Assembly: GCA_013365325.1 (NCBI GenBank)
Contig: JABVXV010000517.1
Coordinates: 1 to 31,518, forward strand
Source: Dipetalonema caudispina
Taxonomy: Eukaryota; Nematoda; Chromadorea; Rhabditida; Onchocercidae
DNA: 31,518 nucleotides
Direction: 5' to 3'
Below the pieces are notes generated by a model that saw only the letters and a program-made list of their open reading frames with translations, did no database searches and was not told where the DNA came from. The stretch's first letter is position 1. The number at the start of each line of letters is the position of its first letter. Made by a program: the position numbers and the translations under genes. Below are positions 10,383-22,917 of the stretch, piece after piece.

Positions 10383-13300
10383 ATGCAAAATGTTAACCTA
10401 TATACTTTACGAATTACATTTCACTTATAAAGTTATAAATTTTTTTTTGTTTCTTTTGTTTTTTTTTTTTTGTTTTTTGAATTACACCGAAATAATTTTT
10501 GTAACATCCATTTCTTGCTAGTCTATTTATATAAATTCCATATTTTTGTTATAATTTCTCTGAGAAATGATATATCAGTTTTTGAGATTTAAAAAAAAAA
10601 AAAATTTCTCCTTGTTGGTAAGACACAAATCATTATTACAAAATGATGAATGTGATATAGTTTTTATAATAATTGAACTAAAATCTATCCATCATTATGA
10701 AATAATCAACATTAGCTTTATATTTCTATTTATTTTCAAGTTATTTCTTTTTTTTTTTGAAATAATTAAGAAGAGAATTTTACTTTGATTATTTAGTAAA
10801 TTTTAATTTTCAGCATTCAATAATTCTCTTTAAGATAATGAGGAAGAAAGTAATTGTTTTTGTTTAATTTGTATTTTTTTTTTTTTTTTTGCAAGTTTTT
10901 TTTTTTTTTTAATGATATTTTCATACAGGATACCCGCTAGTTCACATGCATATTTACGTCCACCATCATCTTTAAGTTTGCCATCAAATAGTGGTGATTC
11001 CGGTTTCTTGCCATCAAGATATGGTAGTGCAACTGCTTCAACAACCAATAGTCATGCCGGAATTAGGTAAATGAAATTATTTATATATATATATATATTT
11101 ATAAAATATATATATATAATCCATTTTTATTTATTCAAACATATAGATATCATATTTCTCATTTCATTTCATTATTATTTTCCCAACGAAAAAATTGTTT
11201 CAATGTCAATAAATTGAAAATTCAATAAATGATGTTTTTTTTTTTGTTTTTCACTTTGTTGTTAATAAAATGGTTCCTTCAAATTGATAAATTTATACGT
11301 ACTTCAAATTAATTTTAGTTCTACTTCCGGAAACACATCCGTTGGCTCATCACCGATACCAACTGAACAGGATATTGATCAAGTATTACGTAAAGCAGTC
11401 GAATTATTAACGCTAAGAAACGAGGCGCTTAAGTAATAATTTGCTTATATATGATAAATGAATTTTTTTTTTTGAAATTAATACTATTTTAATACATTTC
11501 ATGGAAGGATATAAAATCAATAAAATCTAATTATTACTTATGATATGTTACGCATTTTCGCATCACTCTTTGATGAAATTTGTCAAATAACGTTTTAAGT
11601 ACAAGCATAGTTTTTTTAATTTAAATTTTTAAAATCTCTCACCAAAACTATACTATTAATCATGGTGTAAATTTATTTTTGGTTACTATAAGTTAAACTC
11701 ACTAATTTAATTATGACGTAATTTAAAAATTCGTTAAATAGAAAATGTTATTCCTTTTCACTAACTAGCAGGATGTTACGCTTTATGGATTAATATTCAT
11801 AAAACAGGAAGCAACCATCCGGATAATTTTTACGAAGACAGTTAGGTTGAAGACTGAAAGCACTATCGATAAGCATGGCATTGGACTGTTTCTTACATAA
11901 TTGCACATTGTAGTGCATTAAAAATTTAAACAAAAATTTAAATATAGTAAAAAAAAAAAAAAAAAAAAAACAAGTGAAAAAGTGTAGCCACAAATGTTTG
12001 GTTAATATTTTCAAGCTAAGATCTTACAAAGGTAAGAGAGGAAAAAAGGTTGCAAGCAATAAGATGCAATGATAAATCAAAAACGAACATTAAGAATTAA
12101 AAAAAAAAAAGGAAAAAAAGAATTGAAAGATATATCTAAATTGGAGAATGGGGAAGTTGATTGATTTATTGATTGATTAATTAATTAATCGATTGGTTAG
12201 TCAAAATACAATTTTTATTGTTTGTCAACTAATTGCAAGCATGTTCCTCATCATTCGTCATTTGGACATAATTGTTTCAATTATTTTATCTTTGAGAAAG
12301 AATTTGAGTGAAACAGATTTCTTCTTTTCCATTCTGCCATACATACATCTGTCGAAAATCCCATTAGCCTTCCTAAAACTTAGTAATAACAGCTTTATAA
12401 TACAGCTTTAAACTTATTATCTCTTTTTAATTCTCATCAAAAGTTTTTTCTATTCCTCTCTCCCTCCCTCTCTCTCTCTCTCCCTTTCTATCCTTATCAT
12501 TAATATAATATGAATCTTTTGAATGATAAACATAAACTGAAATTTCTTACATAAACTGAAATTTCTTACAAATTTCTATGAAGAAACGAATATTTTTGAA
12601 TTAGCCATATAACTTTTAATAATGTCAGAACATAGGTTGTAGTAAAGCTTCAAACAGTCTTAGTATTAATAATTTGAAAAAAATAAATAAATAAAAAAAT
12701 AAAACAAAACAGCGAAACAGTTTTAATCGGTTGATAACATCCTTCAACACTAATATTATACATTTTCTATGATGTACAATTCATTACACCTATGCGTTTC
12801 CTTTTTTTTTTTTTTGTTTTTTTTCTTCTTTTTGTTGAAATTTTTGCATTCTAAAGGATTTTTTCTGGTACGTTCTATAGGCATTTAATGTTTTTTCAAA
12901 TATTGCAATTTTTCTTATTAATTTTGATTTGTATATTTTTTTGCAGACATGCTGGTGCTTCCTCACAACTTGCCGATGCTCGGTATCTTAACAGTATTTC
13001 CGGTTTTTACGACTTCAATGCTACAAATCCTACAGTGAATGATGTTACATCATATGAAAAGTTAGAATTGGCGTCATTTTTCTTTTGAATCTTTTTTTCC
13101 AAGGGTATGTATTGATGGAGATGCAAATATCATGAATTAATTTAACATGAGAAAACTGAGTGAAAAGGGTTACCTTATTATTATTTATTTCCAATTTATT
13201 CAAAGATAGAATACATTTTAGACCAAAATGTCAAGAATCGGCTACAAAAGAGTTGGGAATTTTAGATTGTTGTTTTGGTAGCATAGAATTATTTTATTGT

Positions 13301-15292
13301 ACTTATTAGGGACCAAAAAGCAAAATAGATGTGTTAATGATTTTAATTATTGCTTATTTACGAGAACTAAAGATAGCGAAAATTTTTTGCTATGACATTG
13401 TTTTCATTTTTACGTATTTTACGATACTGCTACATGATTTAGTGTCAGCACGATAAATGTTCTCATTTTTCTTCCTCATTTTAAAATATTTCAGACAGCA
13501 AACGAATCATCTACGATCGAAACGTTTGCCACCTTTTGCGCGTAAATCACCAAAACCGGATAGTTACAAAACGGTAATATTTTTTCTTCCATTTGTAATG
13601 AATAAAAGAAGTTTTTGTCAATGTGGTGCAGTGCGAGAGATAAATAGGTTACTTTCTACTAAAAAAAAAAATTAGGGACAACAAAAATTAAGAACTTAAT
13701 TAAGAATTGATATAATACTTGTTTATTTTGTGTATTCATCGGAATTGGGAACAATAACTTTTTATTTCCTTGTAAATTTTTGGCTTAATAATCTGCAGAA
13801 GTTAAGGCATAATTTTTTTCTGGTTTTGCTAAAGCAACTGACCATTCATTTTACAATCATTTTACAACAATAGTGTTTGCTTGTTTTACTTTGACCTATT
13901 ATTTTGATCGTAGTTTAACGGATTATATTTTATTTTTCATTTATATTTGTGCTATTTTTCTGCTTTTTCACGTTTTTTTTTTTTTTAAATTGAAGGTGAT
14001 GTGCCAAGCTTGGCTGGAAAGTGGAATATGTAGTTTCGCGGAAAATTGTCGTTTCGCTCATGGTGAAGAAGAGTTGCGCCCTTGCAAGTATGTATTTGAT
14101 TTAATTTACAATAACTATTAATACTAGCATTCATCATACAATTTTTCCCTGTTCTATAAAATATTTAGCAGATTACCGACAAAAAATCCTAAATACAAGA
14201 CAAAATTGTGCGACAAATATACAATGGCTGGCCTTTGTCCATATGGTGATCGATGTCTGTTCATTCATCCGGAAGCGTCAAATACATCAAATCCATATAT
14301 ACGCCCGGATAGGGTATGTTTCCTAGAATATAATTTGTTGCGAACTTTGAAAGTATTTACAAAAATATAGATGGTTATGGTTTTTTTTGGAATTAAGCTT
14401 AAAATTCGAATTGATATAGGTGATAATTCAGTTTAATGGAGATGAATTATCATTGTTAACTAGATTAAAGTGAATTTTAGTATATGAAAATGCAACGCGA
14501 ACGTGCTCTTCTGGCATCCATTAATAGTGTTAATTCGGAAGCTCCCCAGATATCATTGTCGGATCGTGCGACAAATCGTCCACCGCCATCTTGGCCGCTT
14601 GAGTCACCTGCATTTTTTTCTGCACATCGTGATCTGGATCAGCTACTTAAATTGCAGCATTTTACTGAAAATGTAAAGCCATTATCCAAGGATCCAGAAG
14701 AAGAAATATTAGGTTAGTAATAATTTCTCAGAATTATGTCACTTCTTTTGAAGCGAAACTGATTTAAATGAATTTAATTATTATTAGTGACTGGATGCAG
14801 CGGATTTAATCATGAGAAAAAATTGATTCTGATGAATTTGTTTATAATCGAAATTAACTTCTATTGTATCTAAAAACTACTCAGAAGGTTCTTTTATCAT
14901 GTATAACTAATATTGCAGTAAATTTAAGTATCATGAAATGTATTTTTAAACGACGGGGTCGTGATTTCCCATTCCATAAGTAACCTCATCATTTTCCAGC
15001 TGCAAAAAATTTGGATCACACGCTGATTCTTGGCGATATCACCAATCATGCTATGGTATCGATTCAAGCGACGCCAAATACTGTCTTGTCTACTAGTAAC
15101 TCGAAGGTAAATGTCACGGCACATGATAGTCCGGATTCCGGTATTTCATTTCGTGACTACGAGGGTTCCATATTCCGTGCAGCTGTAACTCCACAACCGG
15201 ATGCGCTAATATCATCAGATTATCCATTTCAATTCGCTATTCATGCTGATAATCTTGCACGATCATTGGCATGCGAATTCAAAGTTGATTAA
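10139..15292 (+). CDS. Tandem CCCH zinc-finger protein, TTP/TIS11 type
   Basis: A predicted mRNA-binding regulator; family members bind AU-rich 3' UTR elements and control mRNA decay or translation. Nine exons with closing phases: 10139-10170, 10929-11066, 11319-11432, 12947-13060, 13495-13573, 13996-14087, 14169-14313, 14481-14712 and 15000-15292, giving about 412 aa. Finger 1 is C162-x8-C171-x5-C177-x3-H181, preceded by YKTVM. Finger 2 is C204-x8-C213-x5-C219-x3-H223, preceded by YKTKL. This matches the family CX8CX5CX3H pattern and YKTxL lead-in. The interfinger linker is 21-22 residues instead of the usual 18. The N-terminal 160 residues are Ser-rich, then basic just before the fingers (HLRSKRLPP). 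The C-terminal half has no recognised domain. Nematodes have many such germline and embryo regulators, so the exact orthologue is uncertain. The first exon is short, but its phase, donor and ATG-free leader support the start. Confidence 0.85.
11433..12946 (+). other. Large intron 3 of the CCCH gene
   Basis: This is a 1.5 kb intron from donor AA|GTAATAAT to acceptor TTTTTTGCAG. I see no gene inside it. It carries a perfect 19-bp tandem duplication (12530-12548 and 12549-12567), a poly-A run at about 11948-11970 and a CT run near 12465-12482. Confidence 0.7.
12530..12567. repeat. 19-bp perfect tandem duplication
   Basis: The unit ACATAAACTGAAATTTCTT occurs twice in direct contact, within intron 3 of the CCCH gene. 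Confidence 0.9.
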
Positions 15293-17297
15293 GATGATGG
15301 GAGACAATGGCGGTCGAAACTATCTACCATTTACTTGCTGAATGATCTTTCGGGTGAGCTTATTTCAAAATCCTCATTGTTCGTAGGCAACAATTCATCT
15401 TCAAGCTGTATAATTTCAATATACTTTCAACAGTTGGTTCAGAATTATAAATTCTAAATTTGAATTTTTAAATTAGTGAAGGTTTACCATAGGTTTTTTT
15501 TTCAATTTTTGGTTACATGCTCGATTTTTTTTCTTTTTTGTAAACTTTATATGGTGTATGTATGCATTATGTATTTTTTGTTTTTGTAAACAGGTGTTAC
15601 AAAACCGGTGTTTTGATTGATTTATATCATGTTAAATGGCATGAGTATATTGGTGATGCTTTAGAAGCAGGGTTATGACTTAAATCAACTCGAATAAGTC
15701 TGTTTTCTTTTCCACTTTCCTGTTTCCGAAAACCATATGGAAATCTTCTTATATTACTGTTTGGGTTACTAATATTACTGCTGCATTATCGCCTCGGCAC
15801 TTTTGGACATTAAAGATTGGAAGCTTATAAAGTAAAAAAAATTAAATTCTTTCATTTCGTTATCATTATTTGTAATGATTTGAATCATATGACATCATAC
15901 AGTAATACTATCGTCTTTCGGATTATACTTCAGGATTTATTTGAATACATTTTGATAATATATATCTGAATTTTCTCGTCACAATTGCATAACTACTAGA
16001 GGACCAAATTATTCATGAATTTAATTTTATCACTAATGTTGATCTACCATAATTTATAATCATTTTTGCCAATATAATTTTATTTTTTGTTTCGCCTATT
16101 TAAAAATTTTATCATCTTCAAATTGTTATATCGATCATCTTGGTTTCTCTTACGGGTAGGTAAAACTTTGGGAACTGTAAATTATGGAATATGTAAATTT
16201 GATCTTGATTCTAGAAATAAATTAAAAAATTTGAAACTAAACCAGAGTTTTTTTTTTTTCTTTCGAAAAACTTTTGGAATTTTTTAACAATATTTTGCAA
16301 GATTTTATTCTTTAAATAAATTAGTATATCTTAAGAAGAGCATATATTGGTGGGTGCGAATGTCATGATTTTTAAAATTGTGTTATATCATTTCGATTAC
16401 ATATAAAAACGATTTGATGCTAATAAGATGTACAGTGAATTTTACAAAAGTTTCACACAAATTGTAATAATTTGAATCTATCCATTCCTCTCATTTTCTG
16501 TTCATCTTTCTTTTACAATGTGCTTCTTTCTATATGTCACACAATTTTTCATTGTAAAACTTCCAAGTTGTGACAATTTTTCCAAATGCCTATATGCTTC
16601 TACAAAGTTTCTTCTCTTACAGAACTGTGAATATATTTTTCTCTAAATGAAAAGCAAAGAGAATGATGGTGAAGTGTTTAGAGAAATTATAATTAATCTT
16701 AATTTTTTTTTTAAATTGAATGAAAATTGTCAAATTTTGATTTCCGATGTTTTTTTTTAAGATCCTACATTTTAACAATTCTCTTAGTAAAATTGAAAGG
16801 AGATGATTTAGGAGGAGGTATAAAATTCTGAAAGGCTATTTTTAGTTTCAAATGATTATCACAAAAGGGAGAATGAGGGGATTGTCTAAGATTAGATGGA
16901 AAAAAAAAAAAAGGATCATTCTTAAATCATTCTAATTTTGGTTACTCCAATCTACTGTTATTTATGCTGAATGCTAAAAATATTTCAAAATGATAAACGA
17001 TAACCCATTTTATTTTCTCTTTATTAAATCATCTTGATGATAGTTATGAATTGACCCCTTATAATTATTTCACTTAAATGCTTCTCTCTACCATATTATT
17101 TTACTATCAATTTCAATTATGATATGAGACTGCCTGTGTTTTTATTGTAAGCTATCATTGTATTTGAATACTGTAAATTATATTTGTCCATTTATTGAAA
17201 ATTTCCCTCTTTTTTCTTTTTTTTTTTCTTTTCAACCTTTCCTTCTCTTATTGATATTTTATAAATTTTTACTGCAACTGTTATTACGATCACCAAC

Positions 17298-17325
17298 TTA
17301 CCTATCTATCTATCTATCTATCGAT
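17298..17325. repeat. (TATC)n microsatellite
   Basis: About six tandem CTAT/TATC units, the last ones mutated (CGATCTGTC). Confidence 0.9.
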
Positions 17326-20320
17326 CTGTCTTATGATATTCATGTATATGGTGCATTTTTGCATTGATTATAAAAGAAGATTTTATTGAATTTCTATAAA
17401 ATATGCATTTTTACTTATTTTTTTTTTTTTTGGGGTAGAAACATACACATTTACACATATGCAAATTTGTGAACTATGAAATGTATTTGAAATAGTTTCA
17501 ATTCATACAAATCTACACATTAAAATTTCTAAAACACATTAAATTTTTCCTAATGGATAAGAATTCGAATTAATTTATCATTTGCACTTCCACTTAGTTT
17601 CATTTTACATTCCATCTTACAGTACATATGTATATATATATTTTTTTAACTCTAATTTAATGGGTCACTTTCTACACCACTAAAACTGATAAGCATTTTT
17701 CATAGTGATAATAGAATTATGATCAACCTAAAATTTAATTCCAAGCTTAAATCATTTATCACTACAAAAGGAATAGTATGGGAGAAATTGTAATAAATGA
17801 TTAATTAAGAGGGGGGGAAAAATGATAAAATCTCTTACTATAGGTTTTTCTAGTAATAAATGATGATATTGATTAATATAGTAAGAAAATATATGACAAT
17901 AGCAGATATAAATTATTAAAACGAAAATGATCCATACGAAATGTTTTAACTTCTCTGAATCTTTTATAAAAAGTTTGAAATGAAATTTTTCTTTTCTTTT
18001 CGGAATTTAATAAAACAATTAACACTATAAATAAAAGATACTGAAGAGGAAATGTTTATAGCATAGTTATTTATTGCGAAGGAAAAATTAAACATCATTG
18101 TTGAAAACAAATTTACATAGTTCTGTTTGCTATCTTCGGAAAAGTTTCCACTGGTTAACACATAGGATACCGTAAAGGAAGCAATTTTCTAAAATTTTAT
18201 TGAATTAATACATTACCAGAATTTGCTTCTAATACTGTAACAAATATTAAATCATTAAATTGATAACTAGTATTGAATATTATTTACAAAAAGCCATACA
18301 GATGACGTAACATCCAAATGTTTAACGTTAAATTTCAAATTGAAAACTTATGGAATGATTATACATACGAGGAATAAATAGAGCGAGTATTGATAATTTT
18401 CAAATAAAATGTTAGTGATTGAAATCTAATTGTTTATTAAATTTAAGTTTCATTTCCAATATCTCTTTTCTTCTATTCAAACTATTCTAATCAATTTTTA
18501 GGCACAAATAATGTTTTAAACTGAATTGTTAAATATTTTAGCATAAGTAATTTTCAACGTATACAATTAAATATAAATCTATCGTTTATGCAAATGTTTT
18601 TATATTTACATGACTATTGTAAAACGTGAAAAATGCATTGATTTTTTTTTTTTTTTGCTCAATTTTAGTAATAAATTATCGAATTAAATTATTCAAATGC
18701 AAATAAAAACACGTCAAAAATCAAATTTCAATTAAAAATTTAAGAATATGTATATGCCAAGAATATGTTATGAGAAATTAAACTATTATATAAAAATGAT
18801 ATGAAATAGGCACAAAAGCACATTTCAGATAAATGTAAACAATTTGTTAATTGCTATTATTACTATCAGCAATAAATCAAATGTACAATTCATTCAACAG
18901 ATTTATTGCATTCAAAGCAGAAAAGAAAGAGGAAATTAGTAGAAATTTGTGAAATAGATATTTTAGAGAAATCTTTTAAACATTTATTACAAGTAAAAAT
19001 TCTAAAAAAAAAATAAATAAATGAATACATATATATGTAAATTTGATTAAATGTACATGAATTCCACGTACTATCTTTTTTTTTTTTTTTATTTTTAAAA
19101 TCAAAAATTAAAATTTATTGTTGAAATTAGGAATGAAATCGTAAAATAGAAATTTTTGAGATAAACTTATGCTTTCATGCATTCAATTATTCATTTCATT
19201 TGAGGATGTTTTTTTTTTTCTTTTGTTTTTTTTTTTGTTTTTTTATCCTTTCAAAATTTCAACTACTATTTATTTTTAATGACATAAAAATTACGGTCAA
19301 ATTGTAGGATTAGAAAATTATGGCACCAGGTGAAAAAGAATAAAATAGGTCAGGACAAGGTTATAGGGGAAGATAATGATGAATAATGTTAGTTATCAAT
19401 CATTGGGATAAGTTTGATAATTATACGTTATTCTTCTGAATTTCAATCAAATTTCATCACAGCATCGATAAATAATGAGGAATTTGCCCATTAATATAAA
19501 ATCACAATTGATATCATTTTATGATCATTAGATTGCAGGATCTTCATCCTAGTATCAATCAATATTAGCTAGCATTAGTTAACTATTAAATATAAATTGT
19601 TCTGATTAATTGCAAAATTTAAAACAATTAAATTGAAAAAGAGCATCTTTTCACGTTTATAAATTATATTTATTTCAATTTTAGTTTAATACATAGTATC
19701 TTTTGATCGTTCAACAAAATAATCATTTCTTCATTCATTTTTGAAACAATTGCTTGACGATATAAAAACATAAAAATAATCAAATGAAGAATTAGCATTG
19801 TTTCCTAAATAAAGTTATCAATTGGGATATATTAGTTCAATGCTAATTATTAAAGCTAGATTAGCAGATGATCGAAAAATGTGAAATTAAAATGGAAAGT
19901 TAAAATTCGAAATGGCATAACTAATAAGTAATAAAATTGAAGTTACAAATGAATTTGAATAATTACTACCGTGATAGAATTAAGATAATTTCATAAAACA
20001 TATACTTTTTATTCATTTCATCGTAATTTTTACAAATATCAAAAGATAAAACAAAACGGGATGAAAATTACAAAAAAAAAAAACTATCTAATACAAATTA
20101 TACAAGAAATGTATACTTCTAGATCTTCTAGTATACGTGAAATACGTGAAACAAATCTTTTGATAATAATAACAATAACGCAACTGTATTTCGAATACGT
20201 AGCGTTAATCAAAATGAACACATTTGCAATACAAATATGCAAAATTTATTTCATTCATTATGTTAAACTATTTAAATCAATAAAAGCAATACAGTTCATT
20301 TCACTTTAATGAATAGCAAT

Positions 20321-20341
20321 CAGCTGTAAGCGGTGGATAAT
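20321..20341 (+). promoter_or_regulatory. Possible trans-splice acceptor and short leader of the E2 gene
   Basis: CAATCAG ends at 20323, 18 bases before the ATG at 20342. The polypyrimidine context is poor, so this is only a candidate spliced-leader acceptor. Confidence 0.3.
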
Positions 20342-21952
20342 ATGGAAAAGATAAAAACGTCAGAATCCATTCCGGAAAATGTAACTGCAACTGAAACACC
20401 AAACATTGCTAATTTAAGAATTCAGAAAGTATGCCTTCTCATTCTAATTGCATTATTTTTCGGAGTTTTTTTTTTTCTTTTTTTATTTTCACTAATTTAT
20501 TATCTCAAAAGAGTGAAAAAAGAAAAACTTTTTATGTTAAGATGATAATTGTTATTCATTACGAAAATTTAATGAAAAATTGATATTATTGAAATCAAAA
20601 TTGATAATAAATGTTTACATTATTTATTGATATTTAGGAACGAGCACAATTAGCACATTCAAAGCCAACATATATTCATGATATAATCATTCAAAATGAT
20701 AATCAAAAACAATGGGATATATTGCTTTTACCGGTAAATTAAAGATTACATCAATTTCATTCTTTTTCAAATACAACATTAAACATATTCAAATTATTCA
20801 GTACGATTCGTTTCCTGAAAATGATATATATCTATAAATAAATATTGTTGTTAATTAAATACATTTTCTGGCATTGTTTCTTAGTACCATCTGTTAAACG
20901 ATTCGATTTATTCACTCATTACTTATTATCATTCTATCCTTCCCTTATCTGATTTAACACTGATTTCTCAAGTTTTTTTTTTTTTTTTTTTATGTTTCTA
21001 GATGCCTTACTATGTCCTCAACCAATTGCTATTGGTATTATCAATTTATATGAAGTAATTTTAAATTATAAACCAAAATTTCCTATTTTAGCCACGACCA
21101 CCGTTTAATGAAGGCATGTTTCGGTTACGCTTAACTTTCCCTAACGATTATCCGTTTAAACCACCTCATCTACGTTTTGTTACACCAATCTATCATCCAA
21201 ATATCGATGAAAAAGGGCAAATGTGTTTGGCAATTTTGCAGTACGATAACTGGAAACCAGGGACAAACATTGAGAATAGTTCGTTTAACAAATTCAGCTT
21301 TGGCATATTTCAAGAAATTCCAATGGAAGATTTAAATAAGCGGTTTAATTTAAATTAGAACTATTGCAATTCTCAGTTAATGGTTACATCTATTTATAAT
21401 AATTTCTCCCTATTAAAAACGATCACGATGGCAAATTTCACAGCCTAAAAACCAAAATCCCATAAGTAAATTAATCGTTAATCTGACAGCTTCCTGCTAC
21501 TTTAACTATGTGTTTTTATGCTTTACAACGCTATAAATACCCAAGAATTTCCATCTTCCAGTAATACAATCCTTGATATTCTTACTCAACGACCCAGAAC
21601 CTGAACGTCCACTTCGTCACCAAATTGCTGAACAAATCTATAAGGTAAAGTACTGCGCATATTTCATTTTGATTCCAAAAAAAAAAAAAAAAAAAGCGCA
21701 TAATGTACAACATCTACATCATACTTATCGGGGACAGTTGGTTGAGATTCATTTAGTTTTGACCGAAACATAAACAAATACTTTCGATCCAGTACATCAA
21801 AAAATCAGGTGTACTTTACAGTATCATCTTTACTAAAGAAAATGTTGACGATTTTCGGAACAATGATAATGTTACCCAAATTCCAGGATAAACAAACATT
21901 TATAAAGGAGGCCATCGAACATACCAAGAAATACGCTGAGAAAAAACCATAA
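20342..21952 (+). CDS. ubc-18: Ubiquitin-conjugating enzyme E2, UBE2L3/UbcH7 class
   Basis: Accepts ubiquitin from E1 as a thioester and passes it to HECT or RBR E3 ligases. Five exons: 20342-20428, 20638-20733, 21092-21278, 21562-21644 and 21887-21952, giving 172 aa. The UBC fold is complete: PFNEG, YPFKPP, then HPN (96-98) and the active-site C106 in GQMCLA, followed by NWKPGT, IIQSL, DPEPERPLR and the C-terminal KKYAEKKP. The UbcH7-like end, the Phe of YPFKPP (F83, matching the E3-contacting F63 of UbcH7) and the lack of acidic residues just after the Cys and at the DPEPER loop fit the UbcH7 class, which transfers only to cysteine. An N-terminal extension of about 18-20 residues is not in human UbcH7. 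The exon 3 donor (A|GTTCGT) is weak, but the protein alignment demands it. The assignment to ubc-18, as opposed to a paralogue, is inferred. Confidence 0.88.
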
Positions 21953-22160
21953 TAACTAGCTAAACGAAAAGGAATCATCACCACCAATACATAATTCCAG
22001 TCATGCATGCTAATTAATAACTTCCTCATAAACAAGACTACAAGACAGTCTTCATCTATCGCAACTGGCATTTCTGTTATAGACGGATGTTCCTCATTCA
22101 TCTTACCTATCTATTTGATCCTTTAACTTATATTGCTAATATGTGAAACGAAATTTGAAA

Positions 22161-22166
22161 AATAAA
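22161..22166 (+). terminator. Poly(A) signal of the E2 gene
   Basis: AATAAA lies 209 bases after the E2 stop codon and is the first canonical hexamer downstream. The following A-tract at about 22192-22208 is genomic. Confidence 0.55.
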
Positions 22167-22633
22167 AACTTCTGATTTATCAGAAACGAATTAAAAAAAA
22201 AAAAAAAACAACTCGCCAATGAAATACTTTTTCAGTGTAAAATTAAGGCATCTACTGAAAAAAGGAAAAAGGTGAGGATGGCTCATCTCAATACGATCAA
22301 ACTTGAATAACCAACAAAATACGATGAATCCTCCACCTCATCTCAACTTACAATAAGGTTCAGGCTTCCAGTGATGTAACATGGAGTCACTGCGGTTAAG
22401 GAACCATCAAAACTACCCATTTTTCAGAAACTCCTGAACATGATCCCATCAGTGATATACGCAATGTTTGATTATTCTATGTAGAAAACCATCCACATAG
22501 CTGACGGAAATAGCATCCTCTCCAATCTTCAGTTTGTTGCACCAATTTAACTTTATATAAGTATATACAAATATTAAGTGGATCGCCAACGCAATGGAAC
22601 GAACCTTTTCCGCTTAATCAACAATTTGTCCAA

Positions 22634-22639
22634 TTTATT
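22634..22639 (-). terminator. Candidate poly(A) signal of rpa-2
   Basis: TTTATT on the plus strand reads AATAAA on the minus strand, about 280 bases past the rpa-2 stop. A closer variant signal cannot be excluded. Confidence 0.3.
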
Positions 22640-22917
22640 TCATATACTGCTATCAAACATTTAACACTGTCCAACAATCTGCGTGCGAAAAGCAAGCATA
22701 GTATTTCTTAGCTACCAGTTAGAAATGGAAATAGTTGGCGTTCCAAATAGCACAGAGATCTGATATGAATGCACTTTGAAGCACAGAAAATTTCTTTTAA
22801 GCCATGAAAGCATGTACATCTAACAGTAAAACTTGTCAAAATAATCAAACGTATAAATCAAAGGCAATAAGGGCGGCAAGTGTGGAAGAATCATTATTTT
22901 CATCAATTGAATGGAGA

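Larger units (their letters stand above)
15293..20341. other. 3' region of the CCCH gene and AT-rich spacer
   Basis: The first several hundred bases are presumably the 3' UTR of the CCCH gene. No AATAAA lies close to the stop. A variant ATTAAA is near 15811 and AATAAA near 16213, so the polyadenylation site is not resolved. The rest is spacer with poly-T and poly-A tracts, a TATC microsatellite at about 17298-17325 and no exon I can support. Short frames at 16087-16287, 17158-17367, 17964-18161 and 20061-20309 lack domain motifs and splice context. Confidence 0.6.
21953..22917. other. Convergent intergenic region between E2 and rpa-2 stop codons
   Basis: Both genes end into this region. The E2 3' UTR probably ends just past AATAAA at 22161-22166. 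From about 22230 to 22900 the sequence is visibly less AT-rich and lacks the homopolymer tracts seen elsewhere, but all frames are short. An AATAAA on the minus strand lies at 22634-22639 and may serve rpa-2. I recognise no gene here. Confidence 0.6.

Noticed and set aside
10830..11048. Minus-strand frame opposite CCCH exon 2
   Set aside because: It is the antisense shadow of the Ser/Pro-rich exon 10929-11066, whose splice phases fit the plus-strand gene on both sides.
12193..12411. 72-codon frame in intron 3 of the CCCH gene
   Set aside because: Hydrophobic low-information sequence; the flanking exons join in phase without it.
15136..15165. DSGIS in the CCCH C-terminus as a beta-TrCP phosphodegron
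   Set aside because: The spacing between the two serines does not match the DSGxxS consensus.
20061..20309. 82-codon frame just upstream of the E2 gene
   Set aside because: Ile/Lys/Thr-rich, without conserved features, in AT-rich spacer; it probably arises by chance.
21805..22101. 98-codon minus-strand frame over the end of the E2 gene
   Set aside because: It is antisense to the conserved last E2 exon and its 3' UTR, with no recognisable motif.
22371..22420. Possible tRNA-like T-arm (GTTCAGGCTT)
   Set aside because: No acceptor stem, D-arm or anticodon arm can be folded around it.
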